A DNA stretch of 64,000 bases, taken from the NCBI GenBank assembly GCA_017984755.1, contig JAGNYW010000006.1:1-64000 (forward strand). The letters are read 5' to 3'. The stretch is from Methyloversatilis sp. GTDB taxonomy: Bacteria; Pseudomonadota; Gammaproteobacteria; Burkholderiales; Rhodocyclaceae. The translations under genes and the position numbers were made by a program. Positions within the stretch are counted from its first letter, which is position 1, and each line of letters starts with the position of its first letter. The notes beneath the pieces were generated by a model. It saw only the letters and a program-made list of their open reading frames with translations, made no database searches and had not been told where the DNA came from. This document shows, in pieces, positions 9,058-17,523 of this stretch.

Positions 9058-10197
9058 GTGGCAGAAGAAAGCGATCTCGAAAAAACCGAGCCGGCGTCAC
9101 AACGACGGCTCGAGAAAGCCCGCGAGGAAGGGCAGGTACCCAACTCGCGCGAACTGGGCACCTTCCTGGTGACCATGACCGGCGTGGCCGGCATGTATGC
9201 GCTGGCCGGCTGGATGTGGCCGCGCAGCGCGCAGTTGCTGCGCGACGGACTCAGCATCGACCGGCGGACCATATTCGATCCGTCGGCGATGTTTTCCATC
9301 CTGATCGAACGCAGCATTGACGGACTGTTGCTGCTGGCGCCGCTGATGCTGGCGCTGATCGTGGCCGCGCTGGCATCGCCGCTGCTCATGGGCGGCATCA
9401 CGTTCTCGCCGCAGGCGCTCGGGCCGAAGTTCTCCAAGCTCAATCCGGGGCCGGGTCTCAAGCGCATGTTCTCGACCACCGCGCTGGTCGAGCTGGGCAA
9501 GGGCATCGGCAAGGCGTCGCTGGTCGGCGGTGTCGCGGTATGGGTGGTGATGCGCGATCACGAAAAGCTGTTCGCCCTGTTCGGAGCCCCCGTCGATGTG
9601 GCACTCGGCGCGACCGGCGACCTGATCATGATGTCCACGCTGATACTCGTGTCCGGCATGGCCTTCATCGTGGCCATCGACGTGCCCTACCAGCTCTGGC
9701 ACTACCACTCCGAACTGAAGATGACCAAGGAGGACGCGCGCCAGGAGTTCAAGGAACAGGAGGGCGACCCGCAGGTGAAGGGACGCATCCGCCAGCAGCA
9801 GCGCGAGATGGCGCGCAACCGGATGATGGCCAACGTGCCGAAGGCCGACGTGGTGGTAACCAATCCGACGCACTACTCTGTTGCGCTTCGCTACGACATG
9901 GCGAAGGGCGGTGCACCGCGTATCGTGGCCAAGGGCGCCGGCGAGATTGCGCTGCGCATACGCACACTGGCAAGCGAGCACGGCGTGCCGCTGGTCGAGG
10001 CACCGCCGCTGGCGCGGGCGCTGCACAAGCACTGCGAACTGGAGCAGGAAGTGCCGGCGCGCCTGTTCCGCGCCGTGGCCGAAGTGCTGGCTTACGTCTA
10101 TCAGCTCAACGAGGCGTTCGCCCGGGGCGCCGACATCCCGCCTCCGCCGGATGACCTGCCGGTGCCCGAAGATCTGGATCCGGGCAGCGGCGACTAG
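9058..10197 (+). CDS. flhB: Flagellar type III export protein FlhB
   Basis: Inner-membrane component of the flagellar export gate that switches substrate from rod/hook to filament proteins. The N-terminus EKTEPASQRRLEKAREEGQV is typical FlhB; four membrane segments lie between residues about 30 and 215; the cytoplasmic domain contains the autocleavage motif NPTH. With the GTG start at 9058 this asparagine is residue 269, the same number as in Salmonella FlhB, which favours 9058 over the GTG at 9052. The motif is intact, so it should self-cleave. It stands alone: no flhA, flhF, fliR or other flagellar gene is in the window, unlike the usual flhB-flhA arrangement. Confidence 0.95.
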   Translation: MAEESDLEKTEPASQRRLEKAREEGQVPNSRELGTFLVTMTGVAGMYALAGWMWPRSAQLLRDGLSIDRRTIFDPSAMFSILIERSIDGLLLLAPLMLALIVAALASPLLMGGITFSPQALGPKFSKLNPGPGLKRMFSTTALVELGKGIGKASLVGGVAVWVVMRDHEKLFALFGAPVDVALGATGDLIMMSTLILVSGMAFIVAIDVPYQLWHYHSELKMTKEDARQEFKEQEGDPQVKGRIRQQQREMARNRMMANVPKADVVVTNPTHYSVALRYDMAKGGAPRIVAKGAGEIALRIRTLASEHGVPLVEAPPLARALHKHCELEQEVPARLFRAVAEVLAYVYQLNEAFARGADIPPPPDDLPVPEDLDPGSGD

Positions 10198-10475
10198 GCG
10201 CTGCCATCAAGCCCGTTGCCCGACGTCTGCCGATCTGTAAAGCCGCTGCGACAATTCGGAGGATGTGTCGCGGGACCGTCGAAGGTGGCGACCGGCTCGG
10301 CGCGGCCGATGAGTACCATCATCGCCGTGCCCGGCAAACCCCCTGCGGGCCGCAGCCACAACTTGCCGCAAAGCGCGAAGGCGGCCTGCAGGTCATGTGC
10401 TGTAACGCATTTATCGCAGAAGCCTGCAGGCCCTGACGTACACTTGGCGCTCCCGATTTCTTTCAGGTTTCCGTC

Positions 10476-11909
10476 ATGACACTGCAACCCGTCATCCTGT
10501 GCGGTGGTTCCGGTACACGTTTGTGGCCGCTTTCGCGCGAACGTTATCCCAAGCAACTGCTGCCGCTTGACGGTGAACAGACCCTGCTTCAGGACACCGC
10601 CCTGCGCGCCGGCGCACCGGGTCTGACGATCGCTGCGCCACTGGTGGTGTGCAACGAGGAGTACCGTTTCCTGACGGCCGAACAGCTGCGCCAGATCGAC
10701 GTGCGGCCGGCGTCGCTCCTGCTTGAACCGGTCGGCCGCAATACCGCGCCGGCGCTGGCTCTTGCTGCGATTGCCGCGGGCAGCGCCGACCCGGTGCTGC
10801 TCGTCATGCCGTCCGATCACGTGATCCGCGATACCGCAGCCTTCCGCGACGCGGTGGCGCTGGGTGCTGCCCAGGCGGCGATGGGAGCCGTGGTCACCTT
10901 CGGCATCACGCCCGACAAGCCGGAAACCGGTTATGGCTACATCAAGACCGGCGCAAAGCTTCCCGGCAACCCGGTGCGTGCGCTGGACCGTTTTGTGGAG
11001 AAGCCGGATGCGCCGACCGCGCAGTCCTATCTCGACAGTGGCGATTACCTGTGGAACGCCGGCATCTTCATGATGAAGGCCAGCGTCGCGCTTGACCTGC
11101 TCAAGCGCTTCCGCCCCGACATCGAGTCTGCCTGCCAGGCGGCCTACGCGGCGGGCGCGGCGGATCATGACTTCTATCGTGTCGATCGCGCGGCCTTCGC
11201 CGCGTGTCCGTCCGATTCCATCGACTACGCGATCATGGAGCCGCTCGCCGCCGGCACGCCGCGCGTGGCGCCGGCCGTCGTGGTGCCGCTGGATGCCGGA
11301 TGGTCCGACGTCGGCGCCTGGGACGCCCTGTGGCAGGTGGCCGCGAAGGATGGGCACGGCAACGTGGCGCGTGGCGATGTGATTCTGCTCGATACCGAAG
11401 ACAGTCTGGTTTTCGCGGAAACGCGCATGGTGAGCTGCCTCGGCCTGAGAGACATGGTGGTGGTGGAAACCAGCGATGCCGTGATGATTGCAGCGAAGGA
11501 CCGCACGCAGGACGTGAAGCGCATCGTCGCGGAACTGAAAACGCGCAAGCGCCCGGAGGCCGAGAACCACCGCAAGGTTTACCGCCCCTGGGGCTACTAC
11601 GACTCGATCGATGCCGGGCCGCGTTTTCAGGTCAAGCGCATCGTGGTCAACCCGGGTGCTGCGCTGTCGCTGCAGATGCATCACCACCGCGCCGAGCACT
11701 GGATCGTGGTCAGCGGCACGGCGCGCGTCACCTGCGGTGACGAGGTATTGCTGCTGTCCGAAAACGAATCGACCTACATTCCGCTGGGTACCACGCACCG
11801 GCTGGAAAACCCCGGCAAGCTTCCGCTCGAAATGATCGAGGTGCAGTCCGGCAGTTATCTTGGCGAAGACGACATCGTCCGCTTCGAAGATACGTACGGC
11901 CGCAAGTAG
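10476..11909 (+). CDS. manC: Mannose-1-phosphate guanylyltransferase / mannose-6-phosphate isomerase
   Basis: Bifunctional enzyme (AlgA/ManC/CpsB class, 477 aa) making GDP-mannose for exopolysaccharide or LPS: isomerises fructose-6-P to mannose-6-P and joins mannose-1-P to GTP. The nucleotidyltransferase signature is at the N-terminus (CGGSGTRLWPLSRERYPK), FVEKP with the NAGIFM segment follows in the first 210 residues, and the C-terminal cupin (about 340-477) has the zinc-binding LQMHHHRAEHWIVVSG and a TTHRLENPG segment. It is a single gene; the phosphomannomutase and glycosyltransferases needed to use it are not here. The ATG at 10476 follows a weak TTTCAGG; the preceding 278 bases are non-coding. 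Confidence 0.95.
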   Translation: MTLQPVILCGGSGTRLWPLSRERYPKQLLPLDGEQTLLQDTALRAGAPGLTIAAPLVVCNEEYRFLTAEQLRQIDVRPASLLLEPVGRNTAPALALAAIAAGSADPVLLVMPSDHVIRDTAAFRDAVALGAAQAAMGAVVTFGITPDKPETGYGYIKTGAKLPGNPVRALDRFVEKPDAPTAQSYLDSGDYLWNAGIFMMKASVALDLLKRFRPDIESACQAAYAAGAADHDFYRVDRAAFAACPSDSIDYAIMEPLAAGTPRVAPAVVVPLDAGWSDVGAWDALWQVAAKDGHGNVARGDVILLDTEDSLVFAETRMVSCLGLRDMVVVETSDAVMIAAKDRTQDVKRIVAELKTRKRPEAENHRKVYRPWGYYDSIDAGPRFQVKRIVVNPGAALSLQMHHHRAEHWIVVSGTARVTCGDEVLLLSENESTYIPLGTTHRLENPGKLPLEMIEVQSGSYLGEDDIVRFEDTYGRK

Positions 11910-11994
11910 TCGGGAAATCCTTCCGCTCCGCGTGTCCGCGTCCTGCGAGGTGTCGCCGCCAGCACCGACACTTCGCCCGGCCCCGAAAGGCGTT

Positions 11995-12150
11995 CTATTT
12001 GCGCTTGATCAGCCCGGCGGCGCCGATCGCGATCAGCACGGCCGGCCACCAGGTGCCGAGAAGCTGGCCCAGATCACGCAGGGAGAACAGTTCCAGATTC
12101 GACGCGAGCAGGAGTGCGCCGATGAGGATGAGGCCGATCGAACCGATCAT
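11995..12150 (-). CDS. LiaI/LiaF-type small membrane protein (DUF5668-like), 51 aa
   Basis: A short gene found by reading the minus strand. The peptide starts MIGSIGLILIGALLLASNLE and ends WWPAVLIAIGAAGLIKRK: two hydrophobic helices joined by a short polar loop with the WWP motif, the pattern of the LiaI-LiaF-like transmembrane region. Its ATG overlaps the stop codon of the upstream diguanylate cyclase in an ATGA, so translation is probably coupled. In Firmicutes such proteins take part in cell-envelope stress sensing; here the role is unknown. It may anchor or modulate the cyclase (inference). Confidence 0.75.
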   Translation of the reverse strand: MIGSIGLILIGALLLASNLELFSLRDLGQLLGTWWPAVLIAIGAAGLIKRK

Positions 12151-14123
12151 TTGAAATTGTCCTGATTGCTGTCGTGAGGGTTCCAGGTCGCGATGGTATT
12201 GCGTCCCGCTGCCTTTGCGGCATACATCGCAGCATCGGCACGTGCCATGAGCACATCCAGATCATTTCCGTGCTCGGGACACATGACGACACCGACGCTG
12301 GCTGAAATCTGCGCCTGGCCTTCGGCCAGTGCGAAGGGCTGGCACAGTGCGGAACGGATCTTCTCGGCAACGGCGAGTCCGCCGTCGAGCGTTCCATTCT
12401 CCGACAGCAGGGCGACGAATTCGTCACCGCCGTGCCGGGCCAGTGTGTCGGCTGCGCGCAGACAGGCGAGCATGCGGCGACTGGCTTCGATCAGCACTGC
12501 GTCACCTGCCTGATGCCCCATCCTGTCGTTGATTTCCTTGAAGTGATCAAGGTCGATGAATAGCACGCAGAAACTGTGCCGGTAGCGCTGCGATGCCGTG
12601 AGCGCGCGGGCCAGACGATCAGTCAGCAGCGAGCGGTTGGGGAGCCCGGTGAGCGTGTCGTGCGTGGCCAGCCACGCGATCCGCATCTCGTCGGCCTTGC
12701 GCTCGCTGATGTCGGCCATGACGATGATGGCTCCGGTGATCTGGCCGTTGTTATCGAGACGCGGCACGCCCGATGCGAGCATCACGACTTCGCCCCGGCT
12801 TACGCTGCTCATCGTCAGTTCCATGCGCACATGTTCGCCGTTGAGCAGCGCGAATGACATCGCCTGAAGTGCCTGACGTCCGCCGTCGTCGGCGAGCTGT
12901 TCGAGCGGTTGCCCGGTCACGGCAGCGGCGTCCACGTTGAGCGTCCGGCACAGGGCCGGATTGGCGAACGCGATGCGGCCGGACCGGTCGAGTGACATGA
13001 TGCTTTCGCCGGAAAGATTGACCAGCGTCGAGTACATTTCCTCGCTGTGAGCCAGCGATGCACTCAGCAGGGCGAGTTGTGCCGCACGTCGCCGGGCCAG
13101 CGCGAGATTGCCGGTCAGGGTCACCAGCAGAGCGCCGAACAGCGCCATCAGTGCGAGTTCGACCCGCCAGCGATCCGTGTCCGCCGCCGACTCCTCGCGT
13201 ATTTCGAACATGAGTGTCCAGCGGCGTCCGTCGATGTCGCGCACGACCGAATGTTCGGCGGCACCGTGGCGGACCGGGTCACCCGGGTGGCTGTCGTACA
13301 ACAGTGAATCGGGCAATGATTCCGGTCCGTCATGAATGCGCAGACGGAGTGAGTCGGAAGCCTTGCCGAGCGTGCCGCGCATCAGGTCGTCCATGCGGAA
13401 GGGGCTGTAGGCCCAGCCGGCAAGGGCCGCCGTGCGTTGTTCGACCGTGTCGGTCGGCATGCCGTGGTGATACGCAGGCAGGTAAAGCAGCACACCGGTC
13501 TGCACGTCCCGGTCTGTTTCCTGTATCAGTCTGACCTTGCCGCTCAACGCTGCCTCGCCGGTGCTGCGCGCCCGCCGCATCGCCTCGCCGCGCACCGGTT
13601 CCGACAGCATGTCGTAGGCGAAGGCCCGCTGGTTGCGCCAGTTGAAAGGTTCGAGATAGATGATGCTGCTGTATTCGGCGCGCGCGCCGGACGGCTTGAT
13701 CCGGTAGCCGGCATGGCCGCGGTCGCGCATCCGTGCGACGTGGGCATCGAGGTCTGCAGCGTCCACCCTGACGGCAAACCCCACGCCCTGGATGCCCGGG
13801 TGGTCCTGTTCCAGCGCCAGGGCGCCGACGTAGGCGCGCCAGTCATCCCGGGTCACATTGTCCGAGGCGTCGAACAGAGCGCGTGCGCCTCGCAGCACCT
13901 GCCGGTATGCGCGCATGCGTTGCTCGACCGTCTGCGCCACCTCGCGCGCCTCGAGGGCAAGCCGCTCCAGCACCCGATCGTGGTGTCGACGATCGAGTTC
14001 CTTCCAGACCAGAAGAACCGCAAGCGCAGCGATGACGGATGCGGCCAGCACCGGCACGGCGATCTGCCAGAAGGCCTTTGCCGGCTCGGTTACCGGTGAA
14101 TGCGCTGGATTCATGCGTGACAT
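12147..14123 (-). CDS. CHASE-PAS diguanylate cyclase
   Basis: Predicted c-di-GMP synthase of 658 residues. TM1 (about 20-42) is followed by a periplasmic CHASE domain (about 75-270, with GIQGVGFAVRV and YSSIIYLEPFNWRNQRAFAYD, typical of CHASE), TM2 (about 322-345), a PAS domain (about 365-480) and GGDEF (about 490-650). The active-site GGDEF is at 565-569, with an intact RAAD I-site five residues before it. CHASE domains bind small extracellular ligands such as cytokinin-like or peptide signals; the ligand here is unknown. Its stop overlaps the start of the 51-residue membrane protein gene by 4 nt. A second possible ATG at 14114 would shorten it by three residues. Confidence 0.93.
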   Translation of the reverse strand: MSRMNPAHSPVTEPAKAFWQIAVPVLAASVIAALAVLLVWKELDRRHHDRVLERLALEAREVAQTVEQRMRAYRQVLRGARALFDASDNVTRDDWRAYVGALALEQDHPGIQGVGFAVRVDAADLDAHVARMRDRGHAGYRIKPSGARAEYSSIIYLEPFNWRNQRAFAYDMLSEPVRGEAMRRARSTGEAALSGKVRLIQETDRDVQTGVLLYLPAYHHGMPTDTVEQRTAALAGWAYSPFRMDDLMRGTLGKASDSLRLRIHDGPESLPDSLLYDSHPGDPVRHGAAEHSVVRDIDGRRWTLMFEIREESAADTDRWRVELALMALFGALLVTLTGNLALARRRAAQLALLSASLAHSEEMYSTLVNLSGESIMSLDRSGRIAFANPALCRTLNVDAAAVTGQPLEQLADDGGRQALQAMSFALLNGEHVRMELTMSSVSRGEVVMLASGVPRLDNNGQITGAIIVMADISERKADEMRIAWLATHDTLTGLPNRSLLTDRLARALTASQRYRHSFCVLFIDLDHFKEINDRMGHQAGDAVLIEASRRMLACLRAADTLARHGGDEFVALLSENGTLDGGLAVAEKIRSALCQPFALAEGQAQISASVGVVMCPEHGNDLDVLMARADAAMYAAKAAGRNTIATWNPHDSNQDNFK

Positions 14124-14339
14124 TGGACCTGCATTTCAGTTGAGTGTCACCATGGCCGGATGGACGAAGGCCAGCCGCGCCGGCAAGCATGACCACCGCA
14201 GCTGCAGCGAGAGCCTCGCGGCGCAGGCTTCTGCAGGTGTCACGACAGGTTTTACGGTAGAGCCGGCCGCGGCTTGATGATGTCGGGACGGGGCTTGCGG
14301 CATACTTGACGCCTTTCACGTCAGTCCGGCAGCGATTCC

Positions 14340-16004
14340 ATGGCTCAATACGTAATGTCCATGCTCCATGTGAGCAAGGTGGTTCCCCCCAAGCGTCAGA
14401 TCATCAAGGACATTTCCCTGTCCTTCTTCCCGGGCGCAAAGATCGGATTGCTCGGCCTCAACGGGTCCGGCAAGTCGACGGTGCTGCGCATCATGGCCGG
14501 CGCGGACCACGAGTTCGATGGCGAGGTTCAGCACCTGCCGGGCATCCGCATCGGCTACCTGCCGCAGGAGCCCGAACTGGACGCCGGCAAGACCGTGAAG
14601 GAAGAGGTGGAATCCGGTCTCGGCGAAATCATGGAGGCGCGCACGAAACTGGATGCCATCTACGCCGCCTACGCGGAACCGGACGCCGATTTCGACAAGC
14701 TGGCCGAAGAACAGGCGAAGTACGAGAACGTGCTTGCCACTGCGGGTGCGGACATCGAAACGCAGATGGAGATTGCCGCCGACGCGCTGCGTCTGCCGCC
14801 CTGGGACGCGAAGATCGGCCCGCTGTCGGGTGGCGAGAAGCGTCGCGTCGCGCTGTGCAAGCTTTTGCTGAGCAAGCCCGACATGCTGCTGCTGGACGAA
14901 CCGACCAACCACCTGGACGCGGAATCGGTCGAGTGGCTGGAACAGTTCCTGGTGCGCTTCCCCGGCACCGTGGTGGCGGTGACGCACGATCGCTACTTCC
15001 TGGACAACGCGGCCGAATGGATTCTGGAACTGGACCGCGGCCACGGCATTCCGTGGAAGGGCAACTACTCCAGCTGGCTGGACCAGAAGGGCGCCCGCCT
15101 GAAGCAGGAGGAGAACACCGAATCGGCGCGCCAGAAGGCGCTTGCCACCGAACTCGAGTGGGTGCGCGGCAACCCGAAGGCGCGTCAGGCCAAGAGCAAG
15201 GCACGTCTGGCGCGTTACGAGGAAATGAACAGCGTCGAATACCAGAAACGGAACGAGACGCACGAAATCTTCATCCCGCCGGGCGAGCGCCTCGGTGACA
15301 AGGTGATCGAATTCAACGGCGTCTCGAAGGGCTTCGGCGACCGGCTGTTGATCGACAACCTGAGCTTCAGCATTCCGCCCGGCGCCATCGTCGGTGTGAT
15401 CGGTCCCAACGGCGCCGGCAAATCGACGCTGTTCCGCATGATCCAGGGTCAGGACAAGCCGGATTCGGGTGAAATCGTGGTCGGGCCGACGGTGAAGATC
15501 GCGGCGGTCAATCAGACGCGCGAAGGGCTTGATGGCTCGAAGACCGTGTTCGAGGCGGTCGCCGACGGCGCCGACATCCTGACCGTGGGGCGTTTCGAAA
15601 TGCCCAGCCGCGCCTACATCGGCCGCTTCAACTTCAAGGGCGGCGACCAGCAGAAGATCGTCGGCAACCTGTCCGGCGGCGAGCGCGGGCGCCTGCACCT
15701 GGCGAAGACGCTGATCGCCGGTGGCAACGTGCTGCTGCTCGACGAACCGTCGAACGACCTCGACGTGGAGACCCTGCGCGCACTGGAAGACGCGCTGCTC
15801 GAGTTCTCGGGTTGCGTGCTGGTGACGTCACACGATCGCTGGTTCCTCGACCGCATTGCCACGCACATCCTGGCGGCCGAGGGCGATTCGCAATGGACCT
15901 TCTTCAACGGCAATTATCAGGAATACGAGGCCGACAAGAAGAAGCGCCTGGGTGAAGAAGGCGCGAAGCCGAAGCGCATCCGCTACAAGCCGATCGCGCG
16001 CTGA
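14340..16004 (+). CDS. ettA: Energy-dependent translational throttle protein EttA (ABC-F)
   Basis: Cytoplasmic ABC-F ATPase that binds the ribosomal E site and gates elongation according to the ATP/ADP ratio. At 554 aa it matches E. coli EttA (555). Two ABC modules are visible: Walker A GLNGSGKST near residue 40 and GPNGAGKST near 357, each with an LSGGE signature and an LLDEP Walker B, joined by the basic linker (about 240-300) that contacts tRNA. There are no membrane segments. It stands alone between two diguanylate cyclase genes that are read in the opposite direction. The ATG follows the divergent cyclase gene by 216 bases. Confidence 0.96.
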   Translation: MAQYVMSMLHVSKVVPPKRQIIKDISLSFFPGAKIGLLGLNGSGKSTVLRIMAGADHEFDGEVQHLPGIRIGYLPQEPELDAGKTVKEEVESGLGEIMEARTKLDAIYAAYAEPDADFDKLAEEQAKYENVLATAGADIETQMEIAADALRLPPWDAKIGPLSGGEKRRVALCKLLLSKPDMLLLDEPTNHLDAESVEWLEQFLVRFPGTVVAVTHDRYFLDNAAEWILELDRGHGIPWKGNYSSWLDQKGARLKQEENTESARQKALATELEWVRGNPKARQAKSKARLARYEEMNSVEYQKRNETHEIFIPPGERLGDKVIEFNGVSKGFGDRLLIDNLSFSIPPGAIVGVIGPNGAGKSTLFRMIQGQDKPDSGEIVVGPTVKIAAVNQTREGLDGSKTVFEAVADGADILTVGRFEMPSRAYIGRFNFKGGDQQKIVGNLSGGERGRLHLAKTLIAGGNVLLLDEPSNDLDVETLRALEDALLEFSGCVLVTSHDRWFLDRIATHILAAEGDSQWTFFNGNYQEYEADKKKRLGEEGAKPKRIRYKPIAR

Positions 16005-16024
16005 TCCCGGGGAACCGCGCCGGC

Positions 16025-17203
16025 TCAGTCGAGGACGGTGCGGTTTCGCCCTTGATTCTTCGCGCGGTACAGCGCCAGATCTGCGCGTTCGATGGCGTGA
16101 TCCGCGCTTTCGCCGTGGCGGAACTCGGTCAGACCTGCCGAGAAGGTGACGGTCAATGACGGCAGCGCCGCGACGATGACCTGAGCCGCCAGCGAGGCGC
16201 GCACCCGTTCGATGCTCACGCTTGCCTGGTCGGCGCCGGTGTCGGGCAGCAGGAACAGGAATTCTTCGCCGCCCCAGCGCGCCAGCAAGTCAGATTCGCG
16301 CAGTGATGTGCGTGCGATGTCCGCGAATTTGCAGAGCACCTCGTCGCCGACACCGTGGCCATGCGCATCGTTTATGTGCTTGAAGTGATCCAGATCGGCG
16401 ATGCAGACGCAGAAGCGCGCACCGGAACGTTCCATGCGGCTGATCTGCTGCGCGAACCTGTCCAGCATGTAGCGGCGATTGTGAAGACCGGTCAGTTCGT
16501 CGCGCGTAGCCATCTCGCGGATCCGTTCGAACGCCTTCTCCAGTTCGTCGCGCTGCCGGCGCAGGCGCAGGCGGATGTTGCCGAGCTGGGCGCCGAGCAT
16601 GGACACGACCGGCAGGATCGTGACCACCAGCAGAAAGTGGATGATTTCCTCATGGGGAGGGAAGGCGTCCGGATCAAGCCTCGACATGATGACCATCGTG
16701 ATGCCCATCAGCGCCATCGCGTAAGAGTTGCAGATGCGCCGGCCACGGGCATTCAGGTTGAAAATGCCGAATACCAGCGTCAGCGCCAGCAGCATCAGCA
16801 ACGCGCCACGGACCGGCGCGAAGATCGCGTAGGCCACCGTGATCCAGGTGGAAGCGCCGACGATCTGGGTGAGCGTCAGCGCAGGGTCGGCAAAGCGCTT
16901 GTTGAATCCGCTGCGCAGGGTGATGAAGACCGCTGCCATCCAAGTCAGCATGCCTGCCTGCAGCAGGTGTGCGAAGGTCGCGCGCGCCATCTGGTGCCGC
17001 ACGGCATATTCGGCCAGCACGATGCACACGAGGAACACCAGCATCGACGTCAGTGCGCGGCCGAGGCGCAGGCGTTGATGCGGGTCACCGCCCAGCACCA
17101 GGTCAACGGCGCGAGCCAGCCATGGAATGGCCGTGTCAGGTGTCGTTTTGAGTGGGCTCGGCGTGGTGGCCTGATTGACGGGTATTTCCGGCTCCGCGGT
17201 CAT
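16025..17203 (-). CDS. Multi-TM diguanylate cyclase (GGEEF)
   Basis: Third c-di-GMP synthase of the region, 392 aa. The N-terminal half (about 45-195) holds six hydrophobic segments with almost no loops, an integral-membrane sensor similar in outline to MASE domains, though I cannot assign it to a named one. A short coiled coil (RLRRQRDELEKAFERIREMA) leads to the GGDEF domain (about 225-392). The active site reads GGEEF at 311-315, a functional variant, with an I-site RESD five residues upstream. It is convergent with ettA (20 bases apart) and divergent from the PEP-CTERM gene. No EAL domain. Confidence 0.92.
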   Translation of the reverse strand: MTAEPEIPVNQATTPSPLKTTPDTAIPWLARAVDLVLGGDPHQRLRLGRALTSMLVFLVCIVLAEYAVRHQMARATFAHLLQAGMLTWMAAVFITLRSGFNKRFADPALTLTQIVGASTWITVAYAIFAPVRGALLMLLALTLVFGIFNLNARGRRICNSYAMALMGITMVIMSRLDPDAFPPHEEIIHFLLVVTILPVVSMLGAQLGNIRLRLRRQRDELEKAFERIREMATRDELTGLHNRRYMLDRFAQQISRMERSGARFCVCIADLDHFKHINDAHGHGVGDEVLCKFADIARTSLRESDLLARWGGEEFLFLLPDTGADQASVSIERVRASLAAQVIVAALPSLTVTFSAGLTEFRHGESADHAIERADLALYRAKNQGRNRTVLD

Positions 17204-17523
17204 GTCTTCGGTTGCGTGCTCTGCATGAGCCGTGTGCAGTGCGCATCACGGGGGCAGGCGGCTGTCGCGGATTCGTTGTCTGGCGCAGTGTCACCTCCGA
17301 GGGGGCCTGACGCCATGCAATATTGACGCACTGCGGGCGCTGTCACGAAAAGTCACAGACGTGTGCGCAAAGAGGTGGGTGAACAGGTCGATTGCATAAC
17401 AATTGCTTGCATACCGATGGCACATCGGGCGGCATTTCTGCAAGAATGCCTCCGCCGGTCGTCGCATGCCCGTTGGCCGGGTTCCGCGGGCAGACCGCTG
17501 CATCACCTGACTGGAGCCGCTTG
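17204..17523. other. Divergent intergenic region, cyclase / PEP-CTERM gene
   Basis: 320 bases that must hold the promoters for the multi-TM cyclase (minus) and the PEP-CTERM protein (plus). I see GTCAC repeated directly one helical turn apart (17342-17346 and 17352-17356), and TTGCATA repeated at about 17393 and 17408. Either could be a regulator site, but neither matches a consensus I can name. A TGGCAC at about 17420 resembles a sigma-54 -24 box but lacks the proper -12 GC. Confidence 0.35.

Noticed and set aside
10216-10479. 87-aa frame between flhB and manC
   Set aside because: No ribosome binding site and no protein-like features; treated as non-coding.
17341-17357. CRP-like site TGTCACGAAAAGTCACA
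   Set aside because: The halves are direct repeats of GTCAC, not the TGTGA-N6-TCACA palindrome; kept only as a repeat in the intergenic entry.
17420-17436. Sigma-54 promoter before the PEP-CTERM gene
   Set aside because: TGGCAC is present but GC does not occur 10 bases after GG and the TTGC part is missing.
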